Assembly (NCBI RefSeq): GCF_004795055.1
Contig: NZ_SSBJ01000010.1
Span: forward strand, 124,001-188,000
Source: Streptomyces sp. A1136
Lineage (GTDB): Bacteria > Actinomycetota > Actinomycetes > Streptomycetales > Streptomycetaceae
DNA: 64,000 nt
Reading direction: 5' to 3'
Positions 7,468 to 15,671 of the stretch are shown in pieces (the stretch's first letter is position 1; each line of letters begins with the position of its first letter). A program made the position numbers and the translations under genes. Below the pieces are notes generated by a model. That model saw only the letters and a program-made list of their open reading frames with translations. It made no database searches and was not told the DNA's origin.

Positions 7468-8671
7468 GGGCGGCCGTCAAGAGCCCGCGCACCACCGGGT
7501 TCATCTCCTTCCCCTTCGCGTCGGTGGAGTTGACCGAGTAGGCCAGCGTCCGGGAGAGGTCCCGCGTCCCGCCCATCCCGGTGCTGTAGCCGAAGCGGCT
7601 CCCCGTCTTGCCCCACACCTCCGTGCCGTCCGGCATCACGATCCTGGACAGGCCCGCCGTCAGGACCGCGTCCTTGCCGCTCTCGACGTCCTTCACCGCC
7701 GGGACGGTGAACATCTCCTCCAACTGCGCCTTCGGTACGACCCGCCCGCCGAACAGGGCCACGGTGAACCGCTCCAGGTCCGCGGTGGTCGAGATGATGT
7801 CACCGGCCGCCCACCGGTCGGAGCTGTTCCACACCGACACGTCCCGCAGTTCGGTCGAGCCGTCGGGGCGCGGCACCGCCTGGTAGCCGTGGTTGTACGG
7901 GCCCGGTATCCGGGTCTGGGTCCGACCCGGGAAGGAGGTCTGGCGCAACCCCAGCGGACGCAGGATCCGCCGGTCGACCTGCTCCTCGTACGCCGTGCCC
8001 GTCAGCTTCTCGATGAGGACACCCAGGACGGTGTAGTTGATGTTCAGATAGTGCTGCGCCGACCCCGGGGCGAACTCCGGCCCCTGCGCCAGCGCGTCGG
8101 CGATCTGGTCGTGCGGATCGACGACATCGAACCGGTGGTCCCACTGCGCCTCGAAGGCGTCGCCCGGGCCGTCCGCCGGCTTGATCCCGCTCGTGTGGTT
8201 CAGCAGCTCGCGCACCGACACGGACGGAAAACGGTCGGGGAACGTCCCGGGCAGGTACCGCTGTACCGGCTTGTCGAGATCGACCTTCCCTTCGGAGGCC
8301 AGTTGCAGGACCACGGCCGCCGTGAAGGTCTTGGTCACCGACCCCGCCCGGAAACGGCCCTGCTCCAAGGCCGGTCGACCGCTGCCGAGATCCGCCACGC
8401 CGGAGACGCCCTGCCAGCGGCCGCTCGATCCACCGACCCGTACCAGGGCGGCCGTCGCGTCCGCGTTCCCGACGCCGACGCCATCCAGCGCCTTCATCAG
8501 CGCCTTGGCGTCCGGCGCGGTGGAGAAGACCGGCGCCGCGGCCTCCGCCGAGAGCGAGACCGAGCCCGAGGGCGGAACCGGCGCCCCCGGTGCGGCATGG
8601 GCGACGGCCGACCCGGACACGATGCCCAGGAGCACAGTGGCCGCGACCAGAGTGCGGGTACGCGCGTTCAT
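7448..8671 (-). CDS. Serine hydrolase, beta-lactamase class C / D-Ala-D-Ala carboxypeptidase family
   Basis: 407 residues with a cleavable signal peptide (hydrophobic core about 8-22, AHA-AP cut near residue 27). The three active-site motifs of the penicillin-binding-like fold are present: SVTK (S111, K114), YLN (Y208-N210, in YLNINY) and a KTG triad near residue 350. It is expected to act outside the membrane on D-Ala-D-Ala-like peptides or esters. The length matches secreted Streptomyces carboxypeptidases of this family. A purine-rich AAGGGGG ribosome-binding site precedes the ATG. True beta-lactamase activity is less likely. Confidence 0.85.
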   Translation of the reverse strand: MNARTRTLVAATVLLGIVSGSAVAHAAPGAPVPPSGSVSLSAEAAAPVFSTAPDAKALMKALDGVGVGNADATAALVRVGGSSGRWQGVSGVADLGSGRPALEQGRFRAGSVTKTFTAAVVLQLASEGKVDLDKPVQRYLPGTFPDRFPSVSVRELLNHTSGIKPADGPGDAFEAQWDHRFDVVDPHDQIADALAQGPEFAPGSAQHYLNINYTVLGVLIEKLTGTAYEEQVDRRILRPLGLRQTSFPGRTQTRIPGPYNHGYQAVPRPDGSTELRDVSVWNSSDRWAAGDIISTTADLERFTVALFGGRVVPKAQLEEMFTVPAVKDVESGKDAVLTAGLSRIVMPDGTEVWGKTGSRFGYSTGMGGTRDLSRTLAYSVNSTDAKGKEMNPVVRGLLTAALTRPRS

Positions 8672-8797
8672 GATGGGATCCCCCTTGGTGCCAACGGGGC
8701 GACTTCCGCCCCGACGACCTCAATGCTCCGGGTCGCAGGGGTAGTTGCGGATCACCAACAAGAGGGGTCTTCTGCGGTACGACAACTCACCGGAGCG

Positions 8798-8827
8798 GGG
8801 GAGTGGACACCCCGTCTCTCACTCCCC
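8798..8827 (-). terminator. Hairpin at the end of the response-regulator operon
   Basis: GGGGAGTG and CACTCCCC pair across a 14-base loop, overlapping the response-regulator stop codon. It is a modest structure without a clear U-tract, so the terminator call is tentative. Confidence 0.3.
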
Positions 8828-9538
8828 AGAGGGAGTACCCCTCACGGGGGACCCCACCCCCGCCGCGATCAACCCCGTCTCGTACGCGCAGATCACCGCC
8901 TGGATCCGGTCCCGCAGACCCAACTTGGCCAGCACGTTCCCCACATGCGACTTCACCGTGTGCTCGCTCACCGTCAGCGCCGACGCGATCTCCGCGTTCG
9001 ACAGCCCCCGCCCCAGGTGCAGCAGGGTCTCCCGCTCCCGCGCTGTCAGCGACCCCAGCCGCCCGGCGGCCGGGTTCGCCCCCGCCGCGGGTGCCGTCCC
9101 GGCCCCCGGACGAGCCGTCACCGCCGTGTACTCCTCGATCAATCGCCGCGCCACCGAGGGCGCCAAGAGCGACTCGCCCGCCGCCACCACCCGTACCGCG
9201 TGCACCAGGTCGTCGCGCCGCACGTCCTTCAACAGGAACCCGCTCGCCCCGGCGTGCAACGCCTCGTAGACGTACTCGTCCGAGTCGAAGGTCGTCAGCA
9301 TCACCGTCCGGCAGGCGCTCTGCGCCGAGATCACCCGGCACGCCTCGATCCCGTCCGTCACCGGCATCCGGATGTCCAGCAACGCCACGTCCGGCCGCAG
9401 CGTCCGCACCGCCGCGACCGCGGCCGTACCGTCCCCGACCTCCGCGACGACCTCGATGTCGTCCTGCGCGTCCAGGATCATCCCGAAGCCGCTGCGCACC
9501 AGCTCCTGGTCGTCGGCCACCACCACACGGATCGTCAA
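8819..9538 (-). CDS. NarL/LuxR-family response regulator
   Basis: 239 residues. The receiver domain has the acidic pair D9-D10, the phospho-acceptor D55 in LLDIRMP, the Thr of MLTTF and the Lys of LLKDV. A short Pro/Ala/Gly linker leads to a GerE-type HTH (LTARERETLLHLGRGLSNAEIA) near the C-terminus. It is the last gene of a minus-strand operon and pairs with the histidine kinase immediately upstream. The target regulon is unknown; nothing in the sequence names the stimulus. Confidence 0.92.
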   Translation of the reverse strand: MTIRVVVADDQELVRSGFGMILDAQDDIEVVAEVGDGTAAVAAVRTLRPDVALLDIRMPVTDGIEACRVISAQSACRTVMLTTFDSDEYVYEALHAGASGFLLKDVRRDDLVHAVRVVAAGESLLAPSVARRLIEEYTAVTARPGAGTAPAAGANPAAGRLGSLTARERETLLHLGRGLSNAEIASALTVSEHTVKSHVGNVLAKLGLRDRIQAVICAYETGLIAAGVGSPVRGTPSGE

Positions 9539-9598
9539 CTCCCCACCTCCCGCGCCGAGGTTACCGCCGCGACCGCGACGGTCCCGCGTCCACCTGGG

Positions 9599-9675
9599 TC
9601 ACCCGTCCACCAGCATCACCCGTCCACCAGCGTCACCCGTGCATCAGGGACACCCCCTCCACCAGCGTCACCCGC
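9599..9675 (-). repeat. 17-bp tandem repeat straddling the kinase stop codon
   Basis: The unit TCACCCGTCCACCAGCR (plus strand) occurs twice in perfect register at 9599 and 9616. Decayed copies continue at 9633, 9650 and 9668 inside the kinase coding end. The period of 17 is not a multiple of three, so a change in copy number would move the stop codon. Confidence 0.7.
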
Positions 9676-10817
9676 ACCCGGAACCCGCGCTCGCCCGGCC
9701 CCCGACCGCACTCGGCCGTCCCGCCGTGCGCGGCGGCACGCTCCCGGATGCCGATCAGCCCGTGACCGCCCGACGGGGCGCCCGGCCCCCGCCCGTCATC
9801 CGTCACCGACACCGTCAAGGAGCGCGACCCGTAGTCCAGCCGCACCGCGGCCCGCGACGCCCGAGCGTGCTTCACCACATTGGTCAGCGCCTCCTGCACC
9901 ACACGGTGCACGGTGGCCTCCAGCGCGGCCGGCAGGGCCCGCACCTCGCCCGTGCGCTCGTAGGACACCTCCAAGCCACTGCCCCGCACCCGTTCCAGCA
10001 GCCCCGCCAGTTCCTCCACCCCCGGCTGCGGTCTCCGGGGCGCCGAATCCTCGGTGCGCAGCACGCCCAGCATGGAACGCAGCTGCGCCATCGCCTCCCG
10101 CCCCGTCCCGGCTATCGCGTCGAACGCCGCCTCCGCCCGCTCGGGGGCCCGCCGCACCGCCACCGGCCCGGCCTCCGCCTGCACGATCATGATGCTGACG
10201 GCGTGCGAGAGGATGTCGTGCATCTCCCGGGCGATCCGGGCGCGTTCACGCGCCGCCGCCTGCTCCGCCTCTATCCGGTTCGCCCGCTCCAGCTCCGCCG
10301 CCCGCGCCTCGACGGCCCGCGTGTACGCCTGCCGCGTGTACTGCAGACGGCCGAGCGCGTACGCGGCGACCGACACGAAGAGCGTGAAGAGCAACTCGCG
10401 CGCCGTCCCCGTGTTCCACCCCACGGAGACGCCGACCGCCGCCACCGTGAACAGCCCCACGCCCAGCCGTACGCGGGCCGTGCAGCTCAGGGCCACCGTG
10501 TAGAAGGCGATCAGGCCCGCGTACGGCAACGGCTGTCCCGGCCCGTCCAAGGTCAGCTTGTACACCCCGCCCACGAGGAGGACGGCCACCAGTACCGTCA
10601 CCGGTGCCCGCCGCCGCCAGACCAGCGGCAGCACGCCGAGCGTGGTCACCGCGTACGAGGGCCAGTCGGCCGGCGGCAGGTCCTGCGCCCGCGGCACCAC
10701 GAACGGCATGGAGACGGCCGACTGCACGAGCACCGTCAGCCCGACGTCCCGCCACCGCGGATCGGCCCGCCGGAGCCGCTCCCCCCACCGGTTCCACTCC
10801 CCCCGGGCGCGTATCAC
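9633..10817 (-). CDS. Histidine kinase, HisKA_3/HATPase type
   Basis: 394 residues. Four to five membrane segments occupy residues 25-155. A coiled-coil-like stretch (164-195) leads to the phospho-acceptor H200 in REMHD and the dimerisation helix. An HATPase domain follows, with the N-box QEALTNVVKHA and the G-box DDGRG and GHGLIGIRERA. This is the usual partner of NarL-type regulators, and the response regulator follows 94 bases downstream. The GTG start at 10817 overlaps the phosphodiesterase stop (GTGA), so translation is probably coupled. The extreme C-terminus is built from a 17-bp tandem repeat. Confidence 0.92.
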   Translation of the reverse strand: MIRARGEWNRWGERLRRADPRWRDVGLTVLVQSAVSMPFVVPRAQDLPPADWPSYAVTTLGVLPLVWRRRAPVTVLVAVLLVGGVYKLTLDGPGQPLPYAGLIAFYTVALSCTARVRLGVGLFTVAAVGVSVGWNTGTARELLFTLFVSVAAYALGRLQYTRQAYTRAVEARAAELERANRIEAEQAAARERARIAREMHDILSHAVSIMIVQAEAGPVAVRRAPERAEAAFDAIAGTGREAMAQLRSMLGVLRTEDSAPRRPQPGVEELAGLLERVRGSGLEVSYERTGEVRALPAALEATVHRVVQEALTNVVKHARASRAAVRLDYGSRSLTVSVTDDGRGPGAPSGGHGLIGIRERAAAHGGTAECGRGPGERGFRVRVTLVEGVSLMHG

Positions 10818-11503
10818 CGCCCGAGCTCGGCCCGTACCGCCACCAGCGCGTCCACCCGGTTCGTGGTGACGGAGTCCACCCCGGCCGTGACCAGCGCGCG
10901 CATCGTCCGCTTCGTGTCCGCCGTCCAGGCGGACACCTTGAGCCCGTCCCGGTGCACGGCGTCGGTCAGCTCCCGGCTGACCAGCCCGAACGGGTAGTTG
11001 AGCCACGCCGGCTTCACCGCGTCGATCAGCACCCGACGCGGCGGGGAGAGCGTGGTCCACGTCAGCGCGATCTCCGCGCCCGGATCGGCGGCGCGCACGG
11101 CCAACATCGAGTTCGGCCCGGCGCAGTAGTACGTGCGCTCGCGCGCGTCGCAGGCACGGACCTCGTCGACGACCGCACGGACCGCGTCCGAAGTGGCACC
11201 CGGCAGGTCCAGCATCAGCCGCCCCGGGCCCGCCACCGCCAGCGCGTCGCGCAGCGGCGGCACCCCGCCGTCCGTCATGTCGCGAAGCTGCGCGGCCATG
11301 ACGTCGGCGAGCCGTACGTCATGGCCCCACAGCCGTTTGAGCGTCTCGTCGTGGAGCAGGACCGGGACCCCGTCGCGGGTCAGCCGTACGTCGACCTCCA
11401 CCGCGTCGGCCCCCCTGGCGAAGGCGGAGCGGATCGAGTTGAGGGTGTTCTCACGGACTCGGTAGGGATCGCCGCGGTGGCCGACGGCAGTCAGGGTGCG
11501 CAT
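10814..11503 (-). CDS. Glycerophosphodiester phosphodiesterase family protein
   Basis: 229 residues of a GDPD-type TIM barrel. GHRGDP near residue 8 gives the first catalytic His, ENT the metal-binding Glu, and VEVDVRLTRDGVPVLLHD the second acidic pair and catalytic His. The C-terminal part has the usual KVSAWT and VTTNRVD strands. There is no signal peptide, so it should work in the cytoplasm on glycerophosphodiesters. It lies 20 bases after the deaminase gene and overlaps the kinase start by 4 bases, as the second gene of a four-gene operon. Confidence 0.88.
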   Translation of the reverse strand: MRTLTAVGHRGDPYRVRENTLNSIRSAFARGADAVEVDVRLTRDGVPVLLHDETLKRLWGHDVRLADVMAAQLRDMTDGGVPPLRDALAVAGPGRLMLDLPGATSDAVRAVVDEVRACDARERTYYCAGPNSMLAVRAADPGAEIALTWTTLSPPRRVLIDAVKPAWLNYPFGLVSRELTDAVHRDGLKVSAWTADTKRTMRALVTAGVDSVTTNRVDALVAVRAELGR

Positions 11504-11523
11504 GGCCCCATTCTGCTGGGACG

Positions 11524-12549
11524 TCAGGATGCCGGCCACGCCTCGGTGTACGTGTCGATCTCCGCGTTGAGCCTCGCCTTGCCCGCCGGGTCCAGGAAGG
11601 ACGCCTCGACCGCGTTCTTCGCGAGCGACGCGAGCCCGCGCTCGTCGAGGTCGAGGAGACGGGCGGCGACCGCGTACTCGTTGTTGAGGTCGGTGCCGAA
11701 CATCGGCGGGTCGTCGCTGTTGATGGTGACGAGCACGCCGGCCCGCACCATCTCCTTGATCGGGTGCAGGTCGAGGTCCGTGACGGCGCGCGTCGCGATG
11801 TTGGAGGTGGGGCAGACCTCCAGCGCGATGCGGTGCTCGGCGAGGTAGGCCAGCAGCTCCGGGTCCCGGGTCGCGCTGGTGCCGTGGCCGATGCGCTGGG
11901 CGCCCAGCTCGTTGATGGCGTCCCAGATCGTCTCCGGGCCGGTGGTCTCGCCGGCGTGCGGGACGCTGTGCAGTCCGGCCGCCCGGGCGCGGTCGAAGTA
12001 CGGCTTGAACTGCGGGCGCGGCACGCCGATCTCGGGGCCGCCGAGGCCGAAGGAGACCAGGCCCTCCGGGCGCAGGTCGACGGCGAGGCGGGCCGTCTCG
12101 GCCGCGGCCTCCAAGCCGGCCTCGCCCGGGATGTCGAAGCACCAGCGCAGGATGACGCCGAGCTCGGCCTCGGCCGCCTTGCGGGCGTCCTCGATGGCCG
12201 CCATGAAGGCGTCCTCGTCGATGCCGCGGCGGGTGGAGGAGTAGGGGGTGATGGTCAGCTCGGCGTAGCGGATGTTCTGCCGGGCCATGTCGCGGGCAAC
12301 CTCGTAGGTGAGGGTGCGTACGTCGTCGGGGGTGCGGACCAGGTCGACGACCGACAGGTAGACCTCGATGAAGTGGGCGAAGTCGGTGAAGGTGAAGTAG
12401 TCGACGAGGGCCTCGGGGTCGGTGGGGACCTTCGAGTCGGGGTGGCGGGCGGCGAGTTCGGCCACGATGCGCGGCGATGCGGAGCCCACGTGGTGGACGT
12501 GCAGTTCGGCCTTCGGCAGCCCCGCGATGAAGGGGTGCAGGTCGGGCAT
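11524..12549 (-). CDS. Adenosine-deaminase-fold enzyme, probable 6-aminodeoxyfutalosine deaminase
   Basis: 341 residues of the cog1816 amidohydrolase family. Zinc ligands appear as HVH in ELHVHHVGSASPRI (H17, H19), the catalytic HAGE, the IGHGT region and the C-terminal NSDDPPMF. The motif HVHHVGSASP differs from true adenosine deaminases, which read HxHLDG. Established work on actinobacterial members of this family found that they deaminate 6-aminodeoxyfutalosine in the futalosine menaquinone pathway rather than adenosine. I infer the same role here. The ATG has a GGAGG site upstream. It heads the operon with the phosphodiesterase and the two-component pair. Confidence 0.8.
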   Translation of the reverse strand: MPDLHPFIAGLPKAELHVHHVGSASPRIVAELAARHPDSKVPTDPEALVDYFTFTDFAHFIEVYLSVVDLVRTPDDVRTLTYEVARDMARQNIRYAELTITPYSSTRRGIDEDAFMAAIEDARKAAEAELGVILRWCFDIPGEAGLEAAAETARLAVDLRPEGLVSFGLGGPEIGVPRPQFKPYFDRARAAGLHSVPHAGETTGPETIWDAINELGAQRIGHGTSATRDPELLAYLAEHRIALEVCPTSNIATRAVTDLDLHPIKEMVRAGVLVTINSDDPPMFGTDLNNEYAVAARLLDLDERGLASLAKNAVEASFLDPAGKARLNAEIDTYTEAWPAS

Positions 12550-12656
12550 GGAGGCCTCCGGGAGGACGCGGGTGCGGGCAGGTCGGCTTCATCGTAGGCA
12601 GGCCGGACCGTGTCGGTGCCGGCGCATAGCATGGCTGTACGAGAGGGGGGCGCCGT

Positions 12657-13379
12657 ATGACCGACCACCAGGGCCCTGAGCCGAGAGATCCGTGGGCGCC
12701 GCCGTCCGAGCGGCCCCCGGCGGATCCGGCCCGGCCGGGGGACACGCGGGGCGGTCCGGGCGGCCCGGGAGTCCACGACCACCCGACGATGGCGGAGATC
12801 CCCGGGGCGGGGGCCCCGCCGGCCTACGGGTATCCGGCGCAGCCGGACCCCGGCGGATACGCCTACCCCGGCGCCCCGACGCCGCCGACGGGCGCGGGCT
12901 ACGCCTATCCCGGGCCTCCCGGCGGGCCGCCGACGCCGCCCGCCCAGCCCGGGTACGGGGCCGCTTACGGGACGCAGCCGCCGTACGGCGGTCCGCCCTC
13001 GTACCCGGGTTATCCCGGGGCCGGATATCCCGGATACGCGCCCGGGTACCCCGGCCATCCGCAGCCCGGCAACGGCCTCGGTGTGGCCGCGTTCGTCCTC
13101 GGACTGCTGTCGGTGGTGGCCTGCTTCACCGTCTTCGGGCCCATCGTGTTCGGTATCCCGGCGGTCGTGCTCGGCGCGCTGGCCCGGGGCAAGGCCAGCC
13201 GGGGCGAGGCGACCAACGGCGGCCTGGCGCTCGCCGGTCTCATCTGCGGCGTGGTGGGCATCGTGATGGGCGCCGCCCTCACGCTGTTGCTCGTGCTCGG
13301 CCCGGGCTTCTCCTCCGACTCCGGTGGTCGGGACCGGCCCGCTCCGTCGTCGGACTCGCGGGTGCAGGAGAGGATATGA
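12657..13379 (+). CDS. DUF4190 membrane protein with Pro/Gly/Tyr-rich N-terminus
   Basis: 240 residues. The first about 140 are a disordered Pro/Gly/Tyr-rich tail with repeats of the YPGYPG and GYAYPG kind. The C-terminal part has two membrane segments (about 143-170 and 183-213) separated by a short polar loop (GKASRGEATNG), the standard DUF4190 layout. The function of the family is not known; it is common in actinobacteria and probably associated with the envelope. A GAGGGGGG ribosome-binding site precedes the ATG. Confidence 0.85.
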   Translation: MTDHQGPEPRDPWAPPSERPPADPARPGDTRGGPGGPGVHDHPTMAEIPGAGAPPAYGYPAQPDPGGYAYPGAPTPPTGAGYAYPGPPGGPPTPPAQPGYGAAYGTQPPYGGPPSYPGYPGAGYPGYAPGYPGHPQPGNGLGVAAFVLGLLSVVACFTVFGPIVFGIPAVVLGALARGKASRGEATNGGLALAGLICGVVGIVMGAALTLLLVLGPGFSSDSGGRDRPAPSSDSRVQERI

Positions 13380-13391
13380 CCCGCCCGCCCG

Positions 13392-14153
13392 TCAGGCCTG
13401 CGTGGTCGGCTGGATGACCAACTGGCGCAGGTTGACGTGGCGGGGGCGGCCGGCGGCGTAGGCGACCAGGTTCGCGACCTCCTCCGCGGCGAGGGGGCCG
13501 ATCGCGTCGAACATCCCCGACAGCTGCGACGCGAGGGCCGGGTTGTCGATGCCCTGGGCCAGCTCGGTGTCGGTCAGGCCCGGCTCGATGTTCGTGACGC
13601 GCACCCGTCGTGGGCCGAGTTCGGTGCGCAGGGACTGGGAGAGGTGGGTCAGCGCTGCCTTCGTCGCACCGTAGACCGCGTAGTCCGGGAAGTGCAGGTG
13701 CGCGGCGATGGAGGAGATGTTGACCAGGTCGGCGGTGCCGCCCTCGGCGGCGCGGGCCACCAGGTCCGGTGTGAACGCCCGGATGATCCTCAGCGCCCCG
13801 CCGACGTTCGTGTCGAGCATCCGCTGCCACTGATCGGTGCGGCCGTCGCGGATCGGGTTGGGCATCATGACCCCGGCCGCGTTGACGACCAGGTCCACCG
13901 CGCCGAACCCGCTGTGGACGCGGTCGACGGCGGTGTCCACGGCGCTCTGCTCGGTGAGGTCGGCGGGGGCGGCGAGCGCCCGGCCGCCTTCCGCCCGGAT
14001 CTTGCCGGCCAGCTCCTCCAACCGGTCGGCCCTGCGGGCGAGCAGGGCCACCTTCACACCGTGACGCGCGAGCAGCACCGCCGTAGCGGCGCCGATCCCG
14101 CTCGCGGCGCCGGTGATCAGCGCGGTACGGCCTTCCAGGTTCGCGTACGTCAT
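13392..14153 (-). CDS. Short-chain dehydrogenase/reductase (SDR)
   Basis: 253 residues of a classical SDR. It has the nucleotide motif TGAASGIG (14-21), NAAG (91-94), the catalytic Ser in NISSIA (about 147) and YGATK (Y161, K165). The residue after the second beta strand is Arg (LARRAD), which favours NADP. The ATG at 14153 is chosen because it begins just before the first beta strand and has GGGAG upstream; the frame is open for 39 further codons that look like promoter sequence. It is divergent from an XRE regulator with a MmyB-type ligand domain, a common pairing in actinobacteria. The substrate is unknown. Confidence 0.88.
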   Translation of the reverse strand: MTYANLEGRTALITGAASGIGAATAVLLARHGVKVALLARRADRLEELAGKIRAEGGRALAAPADLTEQSAVDTAVDRVHSGFGAVDLVVNAAGVMMPNPIRDGRTDQWQRMLDTNVGGALRIIRAFTPDLVARAAEGGTADLVNISSIAAHLHFPDYAVYGATKAALTHLSQSLRTELGPRRVRVTNIEPGLTDTELAQGIDNPALASQLSGMFDAIGPLAAEEVANLVAYAAGRPRHVNLRQLVIQPTTQA

Positions 14154-14340
14154 CGCCGCGGCTCCCTCGTGTCTCGTGCCGGAGGAGTTCCGGCCACGGG
14201 GCCCAGCCTGTCCGCGTGACCCGGACCGGCCCAGGGTCATGCTTTTCCTGGGACCGGCAGTACCAGGCACGCCGACCCGCCTCCCGCCTTCCCGGCGGCC
14301 GAGCGTGGTCCGTTCGCCCGGGCCCGCGCCCGACCCTGGC

Positions 14341-14346
14341 TAAGAT
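14341..14346 (+). promoter_or_regulatory. Predicted -10 element, leaderless regulator gene
   Basis: TAAGAT, a near-consensus -10, ends 7 bases before the ATG at 14354. No Shine-Dalgarno is present, so the regulator transcript is probably leaderless. No clear -35 is seen. Confidence 0.5.
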
Positions 14347-14353
14347 CGAACGC

Positions 14354-15229
14354 ATGACCGGGGACATCGGAGACTTCCTGCGCTCGCGCCGCGCCCGCAT
14401 CCGGCCCGAGGAGACGGGTCTGCCCTCGCACGGCCGGCGCCGCGTGCCGGGACTGCGGCGGGAGGAGGTCGCCCTGCTCGCGGGCGTCAGCGTCGACTAC
14501 TACATCCGCCTCGAACAGGGCCGCGGACCGAGCGTTTCGGACGCGGTGCTCGACGCGATCGCCCGGGTGCTGCGGCTGAACCCCACGGAGCACTCCCATC
14601 TGCGCGCCTTGGCCCGGCCGCCCGTCACGCCCGAGGCCGTCCAGGAGGTCCGGCCCGGGGTCCGGCTGCTGCTGGAGGCCGTCGGCGGGGCCGCGCCCGC
14701 GTTCGTCCTCGGCCGCCGCATGGACGTCCTCGCCTGGAACGCCCTGGCGGACGCCGTCGCGGGCCACTCCCACATGCCCCCCGGCTCCCGCAACATCGCC
14801 CGTCACGTCTTCCTCGACCCGGACGCGCGGGAGTTGTACCCCCAGTGGGCGCGGATCGCCGAGGAGACCGTCGGCCACCTGCGCCTCTACGCGGGCCAGC
14901 ACCCGGGCGATCCACTGCTGGCGGCGCTGACCCGGGAGCTGGCGGACCGCAGCGAGGAGTTCCGACTGCTGTGGGCCGACCACACCGTGAAGGAGAAGAC
15001 CCACGGCGTGAAGTTGATCGACCACCCCGTCGTGGGCAGGCTGGAACTTCCCTACGAGACGCTCGCCCTGCCGGGGGAGCCCGACCAGCTCCTGGTCGTC
15101 TACACGGCGCCGCCCGGCTCGGAGACGGCCCATCGCCTCGCGCGCCTGGCCGCCGAGGCCCCGGGCGCGCCGCTCCCACGGTCGGGCGTGCCCCTGTCGG
15201 GGCCTGCGCCGCAGGCCGTACTGGGATAG
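14354..15229 (+). CDS. XRE-family regulator with MmyB-like ligand domain
   Basis: 291 residues. The HTH (about 28-75) contains RRVPGLRREEVALLAGVS and YYIRLEQGRG, the hallmark of the MmyB/TipA-neighbour group of XRE regulators. The C-terminal half (about 100-270) matches the MmyB-like ligand-binding domain with DVLAWNALADAV and the late segment HPVVGRLELPYETL. It is divergent from the SDR gene across 200 bases and probably controls it in response to a small, possibly fatty-acid-like, ligand. The start is the ATG at 14354 because of its position just after the -10 element. Confidence 0.88.
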   Translation: MTGDIGDFLRSRRARIRPEETGLPSHGRRRVPGLRREEVALLAGVSVDYYIRLEQGRGPSVSDAVLDAIARVLRLNPTEHSHLRALARPPVTPEAVQEVRPGVRLLLEAVGGAAPAFVLGRRMDVLAWNALADAVAGHSHMPPGSRNIARHVFLDPDARELYPQWARIAEETVGHLRLYAGQHPGDPLLAALTRELADRSEEFRLLWADHTVKEKTHGVKLIDHPVVGRLELPYETLALPGEPDQLLVVYTAPPGSETAHRLARLAAEAPGAPLPRSGVPLSGPAPQAVLG

Positions 15230-15242
15230 CGCGCGGGCGGGG

Positions 15243-15671
15243 TCAGACCGACGCCGCCATCAGCAGCGTCGGCACCATCACCCGGTCCTCCCCGGCGAGG
15301 GCCCGCGCGAGTGGAACCCAGACCGGCCCCACCATGCGGGGACAGTCGCACCCCAGGTCCCCGTCCACCCCCGGCCGGGGCTCCCCGGGGCCCACCTCGA
15401 CCCGGTAACAGGACGTCCACCCCGACGGGTAGGGCGCCTCATAGGCGTACCGCACCGCGAGGGGTACCAGGCCGGTCCGCTCGACCACCTCCCGCCGGAC
15501 CGCCTCGCCCGGGTCCTCCCCGGGTTCCACGCCGCCGCCGGGCAGGGTCCAGTACTCCGGCCCGTCGTGCCGCCCGGTGGGGCCCGCGGCGCGCTCGCGG
15601 ACCATGAGCAGACAGCCGTCCCGGACGATGACCGCCGCGACCCGGCTTCGGTCGGCCATCGCCCCGCTCAT
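15243..15671 (-). CDS. Nudix hydrolase
   Basis: 142 residues. The Nudix box is clear: GGGVEPGEDPGEAVRREV followed by VERTGL. One position of the REUXEEXGU motif is changed (second E of EE to R), which usually still allows metal binding. The ATG at 15671 overlaps the stop of the NADAR gene as ATGA, so the two are translationally coupled. The substrate is likely a nucleoside diphosphate derivative. The pairing with a NADAR glycosidase suggests a shared role in clearing damaged or modified nucleotides (inference). Confidence 0.87.
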   Translation of the reverse strand: MSGAMADRSRVAAVIVRDGCLLMVRERAAGPTGRHDGPEYWTLPGGGVEPGEDPGEAVRREVVERTGLVPLAVRYAYEAPYPSGWTSCYRVEVGPGEPRPGVDGDLGCDCPRMVGPVWVPLARALAGEDRVMVPTLLMAASV

